A stretch of DNA of 51,884 bases, from positions 1 to 51,884 of the forward strand of contig NZ_PNOT02000258.1 of assembly GCF_002879535.1 (NCBI RefSeq), in the 5' to 3' direction. This document shows, in pieces, positions 45,115 to 51,884 of the stretch. A program made the position numbers and the translations under genes. The DNA comes from Mesorhizobium intechi (GTDB taxonomy: Bacteria > Pseudomonadota > Alphaproteobacteria > Rhizobiales > Rhizobiaceae). The notes below the pieces were generated by a model that was not told where the DNA came from, did no database searches, and worked only from the letters and a program-made list of their open reading frames with translations. Position 1 is the stretch's first letter. Each line of letters begins with the position of its first letter.

Positions 45115-45753
45115 CTACCAGCGCACGAAAAACCGCCCGCCGAGCGCGCCGAGCAAGGCGAGAATCGCGATCGCGATCGTGTACCAGGTGGCGACGAAAA
45201 GCGGCGAATCGTCGAAACAGTGCGCGGCATAGAAGGTTGCCGCCAGCCCGCCGGCGAGCAGCCCCGCCACCGCGCCGGCAAGCACCGGCCGCGTCGGCGC
45301 GCCATAGCGCAGCATCCACAGGAAGATGGCCAGCGGGCCGATGCCGATCAGCGGGATAAAGCCCATGCAGATCATCATGTTGGAGCCGATCATCCTGGTG
45401 CCCCACAACGCCTCCGGTACCATGAAGAGCTCCAGAACCACCGCCACGGCAACCAGCAGAGGGGCCGCGGCCATCCAGGCCACGGCCCTGGCCGTCGAGG
45501 CGCCAGGTGTCGACAGCGCCCGGATCAGGCCGAAGGCCGTGGCCGCAAGCACGATGGTGAAGACGAATTTGGACAGGAAGCGCATCGTGTGCGCGGCCAC
45601 CATGAAATCCGGGCGCGGGCCGATCGTCAGCAGGAAAACCACCGCCGCGACGACAATGGCCGCGCCAGCCGCCAGCCACCAGGCCGAGCGCAGAGGCATC
45701 GCCTTGCTGCTTGCATCGGCGTCGAGCGCCTTGATGAGATCCTCGGTCCTCAT
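45115..45753 (-). CDS. nrsF: NrsF family anti-sigma factor (DUF1109)
   Basis: A 212-residue protein with six membrane helices and a short cytoplasmic N-terminus (MRTEDLIKALDADASSKAMP). In Caulobacter NrsF holds SigF inactive, and two conserved cysteines are needed for response to chromate, cadmium or oxidants. The equivalents here are C129 (MMICMGF) and C179 (AAHCFDD). It starts 1 nt after the sigma gene stop, so the pair is translated together. Confidence 0.93.
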   Translation of the reverse strand: MRTEDLIKALDADASSKAMPLRSAWWLAAGAAIVVAAVVFLLTIGPRPDFMVAAHTMRFLSKFVFTIVLAATAFGLIRALSTPGASTARAVAWMAAAPLLVAVAVVLELFMVPEALWGTRMIGSNMMICMGFIPLIGIGPLAIFLWMLRYGAPTRPVLAGAVAGLLAGGLAATFYAAHCFDDSPLFVATWYTIAIAILALLGALGGRFFVRW

Positions 45754-45754
45754 G

Positions 45755-46306
45755 TCATTCCCGCCCGAATCGCCCCTGCCCGAATCGCTTGGCTATGGCG
45801 GCTAGCCCGCGATGCAGCGACACACGCACCGCCGTCTCGCTGATGCCGAACTTCAATGCCGTCTCGCCGATCGAGCGGCCCTCCACGGATACGGCCGAGA
45901 CCACGGAACGCTGTGCCGGCGGCAGCCCGTCGAGGGCCCTGTTGATGTCGCGCTCGCTGACCGTTTCGACTTCCGGTTCGGCGAAGGTCTCGGCGATATC
46001 GTCGACATCGATTTCGATGCGCCGACCGCGCCGCCTGAACGCATCGATCAGCTTGAAGCGGGCAATCGCATAGATCCACGGCAGCACCGGTGCGTCCTGG
46101 CGCCAGGTATGCCGTTTCACATGAATGGCCAGCAAGGTTTCCTGCACGACATCCTCGGGATCGACTCCGCCCTGCACGATCTTGCGCCGGACAAAGCCGC
46201 GCACCAGCGCGGCAATCCGGTGCAGAAAGTCGGCATAGGCCTTTTCATCTCCGGCGATCGCGGCCCGCAACAGCCGGGAAAGCTCGGCCTCGTCCTTGCC
46301 GCTCAC
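45755..46306 (-). CDS. sigF: ECF RNA polymerase sigma factor, SigF type
   Basis: A 183-residue group IV sigma factor. Region 2 holds VDPEDVVQETLLAIHVKRHTW and PWIYAIARFKLIDAFRRR; region 4 holds LPPAQRSVVSAVSVEGRSIGETALKFGISETAVRVSLHRGL. Pairing with a DUF1109/NrsF gene marks it as the SigF-like group. The start is GTG 46306 with GGGGGAG upstream. A SigF-type promoter lies just upstream, suggesting autoregulation. Confidence 0.93.
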   Translation of the reverse strand: MSGKDEAELSRLLRAAIAGDEKAYADFLHRIAALVRGFVRRKIVQGGVDPEDVVQETLLAIHVKRHTWRQDAPVLPWIYAIARFKLIDAFRRRGRRIEIDVDDIAETFAEPEVETVSERDINRALDGLPPAQRSVVSAVSVEGRSIGETALKFGISETAVRVSLHRGLAAIAKRFGQGRFGRE

Positions 46307-46324
46307 AAGAGTTCACTCCCCCGA

Positions 46325-46352
46325 TTTTCGTGCCTCGGCACTGATTTGTTAC
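46325..46352 (-). promoter_or_regulatory. Probable SigF-dependent promoter of sigF-nrsF
   Basis: On the minus strand GTAACA (46347-46352) and CGAAAA (46325-46330) are separated by exactly 16 bp. This is close to the GTAACC-N16-CGAA form I recall for Caulobacter SigF targets. The start point would be 10-15 nt before the GTG. Confidence 0.6.
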
Positions 46353-46550
46353 GTGGCCGGCGAAATAATGTCCAAGCCAAACTACGGGCAAATCACGAAA
46401 GTTTGCGGGTCCTGGAGGCCCAGCCCCAGACCGGACGAACTCATGGGCCTTGCTCGTACGTCTTGCGGCAAACCGTTCCTCGGGGTGCCATCACATGGAA
46501 TTGTACGTCTCGCGCCGCCTCAGCGACCGATTGAAGCAGGCCAACAATGT

Positions 46551-46565
46551 TGACTATTCGTGTCA
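46551..46565 (+). promoter_or_regulatory. RirA-type iron-responsive operator (IRO box)
   Basis: TGACTATTCGTGTCA fits TGA-N9-TCA, the RirA operator of Rhizobiales. It overlaps a -35 element TTGACT (46550-46555), so bound RirA would block transcription when iron is sufficient. Confidence 0.7.
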
Positions 46566-46615
46566 TGTATCGATAGGTGCAGCGTGCCAAGACCAACAAA
46601 AGCAAGGATGACGCC

Positions 46616-47623
46616 ATGAGATACACCCTTTCCGCCCTTATAGGCGCCACCGCGCTTGCAATCGGCCTGGCCTCCGGTCCGGCGACGGCCGAGGATGCCG
46701 GCATCATCGTCTACAACGCCCAGCACGAAAGCCTGGCCAAGGAATGGGCCGAAGGCTTCACCAAGGAGACCGGCATCAAGGTCACGCTGCGCAATGGCGG
46801 CGACAGCGACTTCTCCAACCAGATCGTTGCCGAAGGGGCCGCATCGCCCGCCGACGTGTTCCTGACGGAGAATTCGCCCGCCATGGCGCTGGTCGAGAAT
46901 GCCGGCCTGTTCACGCCCGTCGATGCCGACACGCTGGCGCAGGTGCCGCAGGACTATCAGGCGGCCAGCGGCAAATGGGTTGGTGTGGCCGCGCGCAGCA
47001 CCGTCTTTGCCTACAACACGACCAAGCTCAAGACCGATCAGTTGCCCAAGTCGCTGCTCGACCTCGCCGATCCGAGCTGGAAGGGCCGTTGGGCGGCCTC
47101 GCCCACGGGCGCCGATTTCCAGGCCATCGTCAGCGCGCTGCTGCAGCTCAAGGGCGAGGCCGCCACGGCGGACTGGCTGAAGGCGATGAAGGAGAATTTC
47201 ACCGCCTACAAGGGCAACAGCACGGTGATGAAGGCGGTCAACGCCGGCGAGATCGAGGGTGGTGTGATCTACCACTATTACTACTTCGGCGATCAAGCCA
47301 AGACCGGCGAGAACAGCAAGAACGTCGCGCTGCATTATTTCAAGAACCAGGATCCGGGCGCTTTCGTCTCGGTCTCGGGTGGCGGCGTGCTCGCCTCGAG
47401 CAAGCATCAGAAAGAAGCCCAGGCCTTCCTGAAATGGGTGACCGGCAAGGGCGGCCAGGATGTGCTGAAGAACGGAAACTCCTTCGAGTACGCGGTCGGC
47501 AAGGGTGCCGGGTCCAACCCGAAGCTCGTTCCGCTGGCCGACCTGCAGGCGCCGAAAGTCGACGCCACGACGCTGAACTCCAAGAAGGTCACCGACCTGA
47601 TGACGGCAGCCGGCTTGCTTTAG
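46616..47623 (+). CDS. Iron(III) ABC transporter substrate-binding protein
   Basis: A 335-residue periplasmic protein of the FbpA/AfuA type. The signal peptide covers residues 1-26 (ending GPATAEDAG). IIVYNAQHESLAKEWAEGF opens the domain, and the iron-coordinating tyrosines are in IYHYYYFGDQ, with GGGVLASSKHQKEAQAFLKWV near the end. It delivers ferric iron to the permease encoded next. AAGGA lies 7 nt before ATG 46616. A RirA-type box lies upstream and a hairpin terminator after the stop. Confidence 0.94.
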   Translation: MRYTLSALIGATALAIGLASGPATAEDAGIIVYNAQHESLAKEWAEGFTKETGIKVTLRNGGDSDFSNQIVAEGAASPADVFLTENSPAMALVENAGLFTPVDADTLAQVPQDYQAASGKWVGVAARSTVFAYNTTKLKTDQLPKSLLDLADPSWKGRWAASPTGADFQAIVSALLQLKGEAATADWLKAMKENFTAYKGNSTVMKAVNAGEIEGGVIYHYYYFGDQAKTGENSKNVALHYFKNQDPGAFVSVSGGGVLASSKHQKEAQAFLKWVTGKGGQDVLKNGNSFEYAVGKGAGSNPKLVPLADLQAPKVDATTLNSKKVTDLMTAAGLL

Positions 47624-47657
47624 TTGTCGTTCGTCCTAATAAGGACAAACCGACCGT

Positions 47658-47698
47658 GCTCCCGCGGGAATCCACCTTCCGCGGGAGCGTTTTGTTTT
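47658..47698 (+). terminator. Hairpin terminator between binding protein and permease genes
   Basis: A perfect 10-bp stem GCTCCCGCGG/CCGCGGGAGC (47658-47667, 47679-47688) with an 11-nt loop is followed by GTTTTGTTTT. In a single operon it would let some transcripts through, giving more binding protein than permease. Confidence 0.85.
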
Positions 47699-47798
47699 CG
47701 AGATGGCATTCGTCGATGACGACACGCTGCGTTCCTGACCTCCGACCGTGGTCCCCCGATTGCCGGCGCCCCGCCGCAACCGTGGGGTGTCCGAGCTG

Positions 47799-49379
47799 AT
47801 GCAGTCCGCCGTCGATCTCGGGCACGCCGGCTCGCCGTCGAAGATGCGCCGAATGCCGCATCGGCGGGTGGCGCGCTGGCTTGTCACCGCCGCTGTTCTC
47901 GTCGCGCTGCTCGCCCTTTTGCCGCTCGCCTTCATCATCTGGGTCGCGGTGCAGACCGGCTGGGAGACCGTGTCGGCGCTGGTCTTCCGGCCGCGCGTCG
48001 GGGAACTACTGGTCAACACCACGCTGCTGGTGCTGCTGACCGTGCCGATCGCCATCGTACTGTCTGTCGCGCTGGCCTGGCTGACCGAGCGCAGCGACCT
48101 GCCCGGCGCCAGGCTGTGGGCCTGGCTGTGCGTGGCGCCGCTCGCCATCCCCGCTTTCGTGCACTCCTATGCCTGGATCACCATGGTGCCCGGCCTGCAT
48201 GGCCTGTGGGCCGGCGTGCTGGTGTCGGTGATCGCCTATTTCCCCTTCCTTTATCTGCCCATATCGGCGGCGCTGCGCCGTCTCGATCCTGCCCTTGAGG
48301 ACGCAGCCGCCGCCCTTGGCCTTGGCCCGTGGCGCGTCTTCTGGCGTGTCGTGACGCCGCAGCTCAGGCTCGCCATATGCGGCGGCTCGCTGCTGGTCGG
48401 ACTGCATCTGCTGGCCGAATACGGCCTCTATGTCTTCATCCGCTTCGACACCTTCACCACGGCGATCGTCGACCAGTTCCAATCGACCTTCAACGGACCG
48501 GCCGCCAACATGCTGGCCGGCGTGCTGGTGACCTGCTGCTTCGTGCTTCTGGGCCTCGAAGTGCTGGTGCGCGGCGAGGAGCGTTATGCCCGTGTCGGCG
48601 CCGGCGCGGCGCGTAACCAGCAGCGCGCGAACCTCGGCCGCGCCACCACGCCGAGCCTGCTCTTGCTGGTCGTCATTACGCTGCTGGCGCTCGGCGTGCC
48701 GTTCATCACCATCAGCCGCTGGCTCATCGCCGGCGGCGCCGAGGTCTGGCGTCTCAACGAGATTGGCCTGGCGCTCGGCCAGACGCTGTTCCTGTCGCTC
48801 GCCGGGGCACTGCTTGCCACTGTCGCCGCCATGCCGATGGCCTGGATCTCGATCCGCGCCCCGGGGCCGCTGCAGCGCCTGCTTGAGGGTTGCAACTACA
48901 TCGTCGGCTCGCTACCGGGTGTCGTCATTGCGCTGGCGCTGGTCACCATCACCGTGCGCATTGCCCTTCCGCTCTATCAGACCCTGTTCACCATCCTGGT
49001 CGCCTATGCCCTCATGTTCCTGCCGCGTGCCCTGGTCAGCCTGCGCGCCTCGATCGCCCAGGCGCCGGTCGAGCTCGAGCGCGCCGCGTCCAGCCTCGGC
49101 AGGCATCCGCTCAACGCGCTGTGGTCGACGACCATTCGCCTGTCGGCGCCTGGTGCCGCGGCCGGCATGGCTCTGGTGGCGCTCGGCATCATGAACGAAC
49201 TGACCGCGACCCAGATGCTGGCACCGAACGGCACCCGCACGCTGGCGATGGCATTCTGGTCCTACAGCAGCGAGATCGACTACGCCTCGGCGGCCCCTTA
49301 CGCTTTCATCATGGTGGCGATGTCGCTGCCCCTGACCTGGCTGCTTTATGTCCAGTCGAAACGGATGGCCGGACGATGA
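47799..49379 (+). CDS. Iron(III) ABC transporter permease (fused double domain)
   Basis: About 526 residues, with two BPD_transp_1 halves (near 60-270 and 320-520) and some 12 membrane helices, as in FbpB. EAA-type loops appear as [19 protein letters not shown] and [19 protein letters not shown]. The start is uncertain: ATG 47799 is taken; GTG 47787 and GTG 47748 are also open. Its TGA overlaps the ATG of the ATPase gene (ATGA). Confidence 0.92.
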   Translation: MQSAVDLGHAGSPSKMRRMPHRRVARWLVTAAVLVALLALLPLAFIIWVAVQTGWETVSALVFRPRVGELLVNTTLLVLLTVPIAIVLSVALAWLTERSDLPGARLWAWLCVAPLAIPAFVHSYAWITMVPGLHGLWAGVLVSVIAYFPFLYLPISAALRRLDPALEDAAAALGLGPWRVFWRVVTPQLRLAICGGSLLVGLHLLAEYGLYVFIRFDTFTTAIVDQFQSTFNGPAANMLAGVLVTCCFVLLGLEVLVRGEERYARVGAGAARNQQRANLGRATTPSLLLLVVITLLALGVPFITISRWLIAGGAEVWRLNEIGLALGQTLFLSLAGALLATVAAMPMAWISIRAPGPLQRLLEGCNYIVGSLPGVVIALALVTITVRIALPLYQTLFTILVAYALMFLPRALVSLRASIAQAPVELERAASSLGRHPLNALWSTTIRLSAPGAAAGMALVALGIMNELTATQMLAPNGTRTLAMAFWSYSSEIDYASAAPYAFIMVAMSLPLTWLLYVQSKRMAGR

Positions 49380-50458
49380 GCTTTCTCGAAATCCGCGGCC
49401 TGCACAAGCATTACGGCCCGGTCGCCGCATTGGCCGGTGTTGACCTCGAAGTCGCCAGCGGTAGCCGGACCGCAATCGTCGGTCCCTCCGGCTGCGGCAA
49501 GACCACCTTGCTGCGGCTGATCGCCGGCTTTGAGGCACCGGACCAGGGCCGCATCGTGCTCGATGGCGAGGTGCTGGCCAATGGCGGGGCCGCTGTCCCG
49601 GCGCATCGCCGCGGCATCGGCGTGGTGGCGCAGGACGGCGCCCTGTTCCCGCATCTGACCATCGGCGACAATATCGGTTTCGGCATGGGCCGCGGCGATG
49701 ACAAACGCGCCGAGCGCATCGTCGAGTTGGCCTACATCGTCGGGCTCGACAAGGCGATCCTCAAGCGCCGCCCGCACGAGCTCTCCGGCGGCCAGCAGCA
49801 GCGCGTGGCGCTCGCCCGCGCCATGGCGATGAAGCCGCGGCTGATGCTGCTCGACGAGCCGTTCTCGGCGCTCGACACCGGCCTGCGCGCCTCGATGCGC
49901 AAGGCCGTGGCCGAACTTCTGGAGGCGGCCGGCATCACCACCATCCTGGTGACCCACGACCAGGCCGAAGCACTGTCCTTCGCTGTCCAGGTGGCAGTGA
50001 TGCGCGACGGGAAATTCTCGCAGGTCGGCACGCCGCGCGATCTCTACCTCAAGCCGAAGGACAGGATGATCGCCGAATTCCTCGGCGACGCCATCATCCT
50101 GCCGGCGAGCATTTCGGGCGGCTTCGCCGACTCGCCGCTCGGCCGCATCGCCGTCGATACCAATGACAGCCGCGATGTCGCCCGCATCATGCTGCGGCCG
50201 GAGCAGATCGGGCTGAAGCGCACGTCGCGCGAAGGCATGTCGGGCACGCCCGACATGCTGTTCGGCGAGGTGACGGAATCGGAATTCGCCGGCTCGACAT
50301 GCACGATCGCGGTTCGGCTCCTGAACAACTTCGATCCACCGGACGCCGCCGCCATCGGCAACACGCCGCTGATCCTGCGCAAATCAGGCATGGACGCACC
50401 GATGGTCGGCGAGATCGTCCGGCTCACCGTGTCGGGAAAGGCGCATGTGTTCGTCTAG
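49376..50458 (+). CDS. Iron(III) ABC transporter ATP-binding protein
   Basis: A 360-residue FbpC-like ATPase. Walker A GPSGCGKT, signature LSGGQQQR, Walker [13 protein letters not shown] and the switch histidine in [10 protein letters not shown] are intact. The C-terminal TOBE-like region (about 240-360) has [10 protein letters not shown]. It is translationally coupled to the permease and completes the binding protein-permease-ATPase operon. Confidence 0.94.
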   Translation: MSFLEIRGLHKHYGPVAALAGVDLEVASGSRTAIVGPSGCGKTTLLRLIAGFEAPDQGRIVLDGEVLANGGAAVPAHRRGIGVVAQDGALFPHLTIGDNIGFGMGRGDDKRAERIVELAYIVGLDKAILKRRPHELSGGQQQRVALARAMAMKPRLMLLDEPFSALDTGLRASMRKAVAELLEAAGITTILVTHDQAEALSFAVQVAVMRDGKFSQVGTPRDLYLKPKDRMIAEFLGDAIILPASISGGFADSPLGRIAVDTNDSRDVARIMLRPEQIGLKRTSREGMSGTPDMLFGEVTESEFAGSTCTIAVRLLNNFDPPDAAAIGNTPLILRKSGMDAPMVGEIVRLTVSGKAHVFV

Positions 50459-50487
50459 GCACCGAGGACCGGCGCCCGGCGAGCAGT

Positions 50488-51297
50488 TCATGCCGTGATG
50501 CGTTCGCCGGTTTCGGCTGAATAGATCGGCCAGCGCTCGAGAAAATCACAGCCATGCACGACAACCCTCTCGTTGGCGCTGTGGACAAGGATGACGGCGT
50601 AGGAGGGCGGCGCCTGTTCGACAATTTCACTCGACCGGTCAAGCGCAAGTTCGAACCTTGCGTGCAGGCCGCGCTGCGCCGAGAATGGAATCCCGGCCAC
50701 GGTGCCGGCGATGTCGCGATGGACATGGCCGAAGAAGATATGGCGGACATCGCCATGGCGCTTCAGCAGGCTGAGCAACCGCTGGGGCTGTTCAAGCGCC
50801 AGCGGATCGAGCTGCGGCAGGCCGAGCGCGACCGGCGGATGGTGCAGGAAGATGTAGGCGGGCCTGCCGGCTGATCGGTCCAGGTGGGTTTCGAGCCAGG
50901 CAAGCCGCCTGTCGCACAATTCGCCTTCGATGCGCCCTTCCGCCAGGCAGTCGAGAAACAGCAGCACTTCGTTGCCGGTGTCATGGACCGACTGCACGAA
51001 GCCATTCTCGTCGACCGGATTTTCCGGGAACGCCGCGACGAGATTGGCCCGCCGGTCATGGTTGCCGGGCAGCAGCCTGTACGGTACTGACAGCCTGTTC
51101 AGGGCAGCGCGCAGATCCGCATAACTCTGCGGCGCGCCGGTCTCGGTCAGGTCGCCGGTGAAGATGCAAAGGGCGGCGTCGGCGTGATGCGCATTGATAT
51201 GCGCGACGCAGGACGCCAGCCTTTGATGCAGGTCCGCGCCATAGCGGCGCTCGCCTTGCCGGCCAAGATGCACATCGGTGACCTGGATGATTTTCAT
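50488..51297 (-). CDS. Class III metallophosphodiesterase (GpdQ/CpdA-like)
   Basis: A 269-residue calcineurin-like phosphoesterase with all metal motifs: TDVHLG (D and H), GDLTETG, GNHDRR, FLHHPPV and FGHVHRD. This pattern fits cyclic-nucleotide and glycerophosphodiester phosphodiesterases. Its place right after ugpC favours the latter: it would release glycerol-3-phosphate from imported diesters. ATG 51297 is used, 7 bp after the ugpC stop. Confidence 0.9.
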   Translation of the reverse strand: MKIIQVTDVHLGRQGERRYGADLHQRLASCVAHINAHHADAALCIFTGDLTETGAPQSYADLRAALNRLSVPYRLLPGNHDRRANLVAAFPENPVDENGFVQSVHDTGNEVLLFLDCLAEGRIEGELCDRRLAWLETHLDRSAGRPAYIFLHHPPVALGLPQLDPLALEQPQRLLSLLKRHGDVRHIFFGHVHRDIAGTVAGIPFSAQRGLHARFELALDRSSEIVEQAPPSYAVILVHSANERVVVHGCDFLERWPIYSAETGERITA

Positions 51298-51304
51298 CAC
51301 GCTT

Positions 51305-51884
51305 TCAGAGCGCCGGCTCGGGTACGGACGCCTTGAAGACATCGAGGCGGGCTCCCGTCTCCGACGAGAAGAAATGCATGTCTTCAGGCGAAATCTTGAG
51401 GCCGACCTGGCTGCCGGGCTCGGGGTGGACCGCCTCCGATGTCATCACCGAAAACGGTGCTCCGTCGAGATCGACGTAGATGACCCGCCCCGCCCCCAGT
51501 TCCTCGACGAGGTCGACCGTGGCATTCAACGCGCCGGCCACGCCGGTCGCCACCAGCCGGACGGCTTCCGGCCGGATGCCCATCGCGACCCTGGTGCCGA
51601 CGGGCAGGCCCGTGCGTGCCATGGCGAGGCGCCGGCTGCCGCCGAGCAGCGACAGCCCGTCGAGTTCGACCGTGCCTTCCAGAATGTTCATCGCCGGCGC
51701 GCCGACGAAGGTGGCGACGAAGCGGCTTGCGGGGCGTGTGTAGATTTCGCTCGGCGTCCCGACCTGCTCGACGCGTCCGCCATTCATCACCACCAGCCGG
51801 TCGGCCAGCGTCATCGCCTCGACCTGGTCGTGGGTGACGAAGACGGAGGTGGCGTTCAGCCGGCGATGCAGCTTGCGAATTTCC
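51305..51884 (-). CDS. ugpC: sn-Glycerol-3-phosphate ABC importer ATP-binding protein UgpC (5' end beyond window)
   Basis: The frame is open to the window edge; about 192 C-terminal residues are present. The switch region [17 protein letters not shown] is followed by [36 protein letters not shown] and a TOBE domain with GIRPEAVRL, the MalK/UgpC-type C-terminus. Walker A and the signature lie outside the window. UgpC is favoured over other MalK relatives because of the GpdQ-like gene downstream. Confidence 0.85.
   Translation of the reverse strand, partial: EIRKLHRRLNATSVFVTHDQVEAMTLADRLVVMNGGRVEQVGTPSEIYTRPASRFVATFVGAPAMNILEGTVELDGLSLLGGSRRLAMARTGLPVGTRVAMGIRPEAVRLVATGVAGALNATVDLVEELGAGRVIYVDLDGAPFSVMTSEAVHPEPGSQVGLKISPEDMHFFSSETGARLDVFKASVPEPAL

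Larger units (their letters stand above)
46307..46615. other. Divergent regulatory region between sigF and the iron-binding protein gene
   Basis: 309 bp. The sigF side holds the GTAACA-N16-CGAAAA promoter; the other side holds the TGA-N9-TCA iron box and a TTGACT -35 element. The middle (about 46360-46540) has no ORF with a ribosome-binding site and no hairpin that I can support. Confidence 0.55.

Overview
The window reads as chromosomal DNA of an alphaproteobacterium in the Rhizobiales, most like Mesorhizobium and other Phyllobacteriaceae. The grounds are high GC, the gene order lysC-ptsP-prfA-prmC-DUF4167, the blocks argJ-GNAT-mutT and parvulin/secA, a SigF-NrsF pair, a RirA-type iron box and palindromic intergenic repeats of the RIME kind. 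This is inferred from gene content and order. No database was searched.

Layout. 1-6495 (minus strand) is a housekeeping operon-like run: aspartate kinase, PtsP (the first enzyme of the nitrogen PTS), release factor 1, its glutamine methylase PrmC and an Asn/Arg/Gly-rich DUF4167 protein. 6720-9777 holds a hybrid CHASE3 histidine kinase, a small monooxygenase-fold protein and a glycolipid-binding-type protein, placed between lysC and ubiG. 9959-15884 has ubiG, a flavin-reductase remnant, a MarR/EamA divergent pair, then DUF1178, nitrilase, glutaredoxin and ComF genes and a BioC/NDUFAF5-like methyltransferase. 15909-19091 carries an orphan Flp pilin, a small membrane protein, MutT, a GNAT and ArgJ. 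19260-22591 is an accessory stretch: a secreted caspase-like protein, and an MFS pump divergent from a TetR gene with two visible operators. 22661-29566 has the parvulin/SecA export pair, an inverted repeat pair, then a flippase and a CelD/BcsL-type acetyltransferase.

29679-31680 is a secreted creatininase-family gene coupled to a beta-propeller gene whose signal peptide is out of frame. It is followed by tRNA-Leu(CAA), a YqaA-type membrane protein, DsbB, an HNH nuclease, an AlkA-type glycosylase and GluQ. 35774-42981 contains a second EamA exporter, YihY, an SDR, a HIG1-type protein, a cobalamin adenosyltransferase, a rhomboid protease, ETF beta and alpha, and 3-hydroxybutyryl-CoA dehydrogenase. 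42991-51884 contains a PAS-GGDEF protein, SigF-NrsF, an iron(III) ABC importer under a probable RirA box, a GpdQ-like phosphodiesterase and the tail of UgpC.

Most of the window is conserved core sequence. I found no convincing unknown multi-gene defence or biosynthetic system. The best leads are the decaying creatininase/beta-propeller pair, the caspase fused to an NTF2-like tail, the flippase/acetyltransferase pair without glycosyltransferases, and several well-defined regulatory sites.
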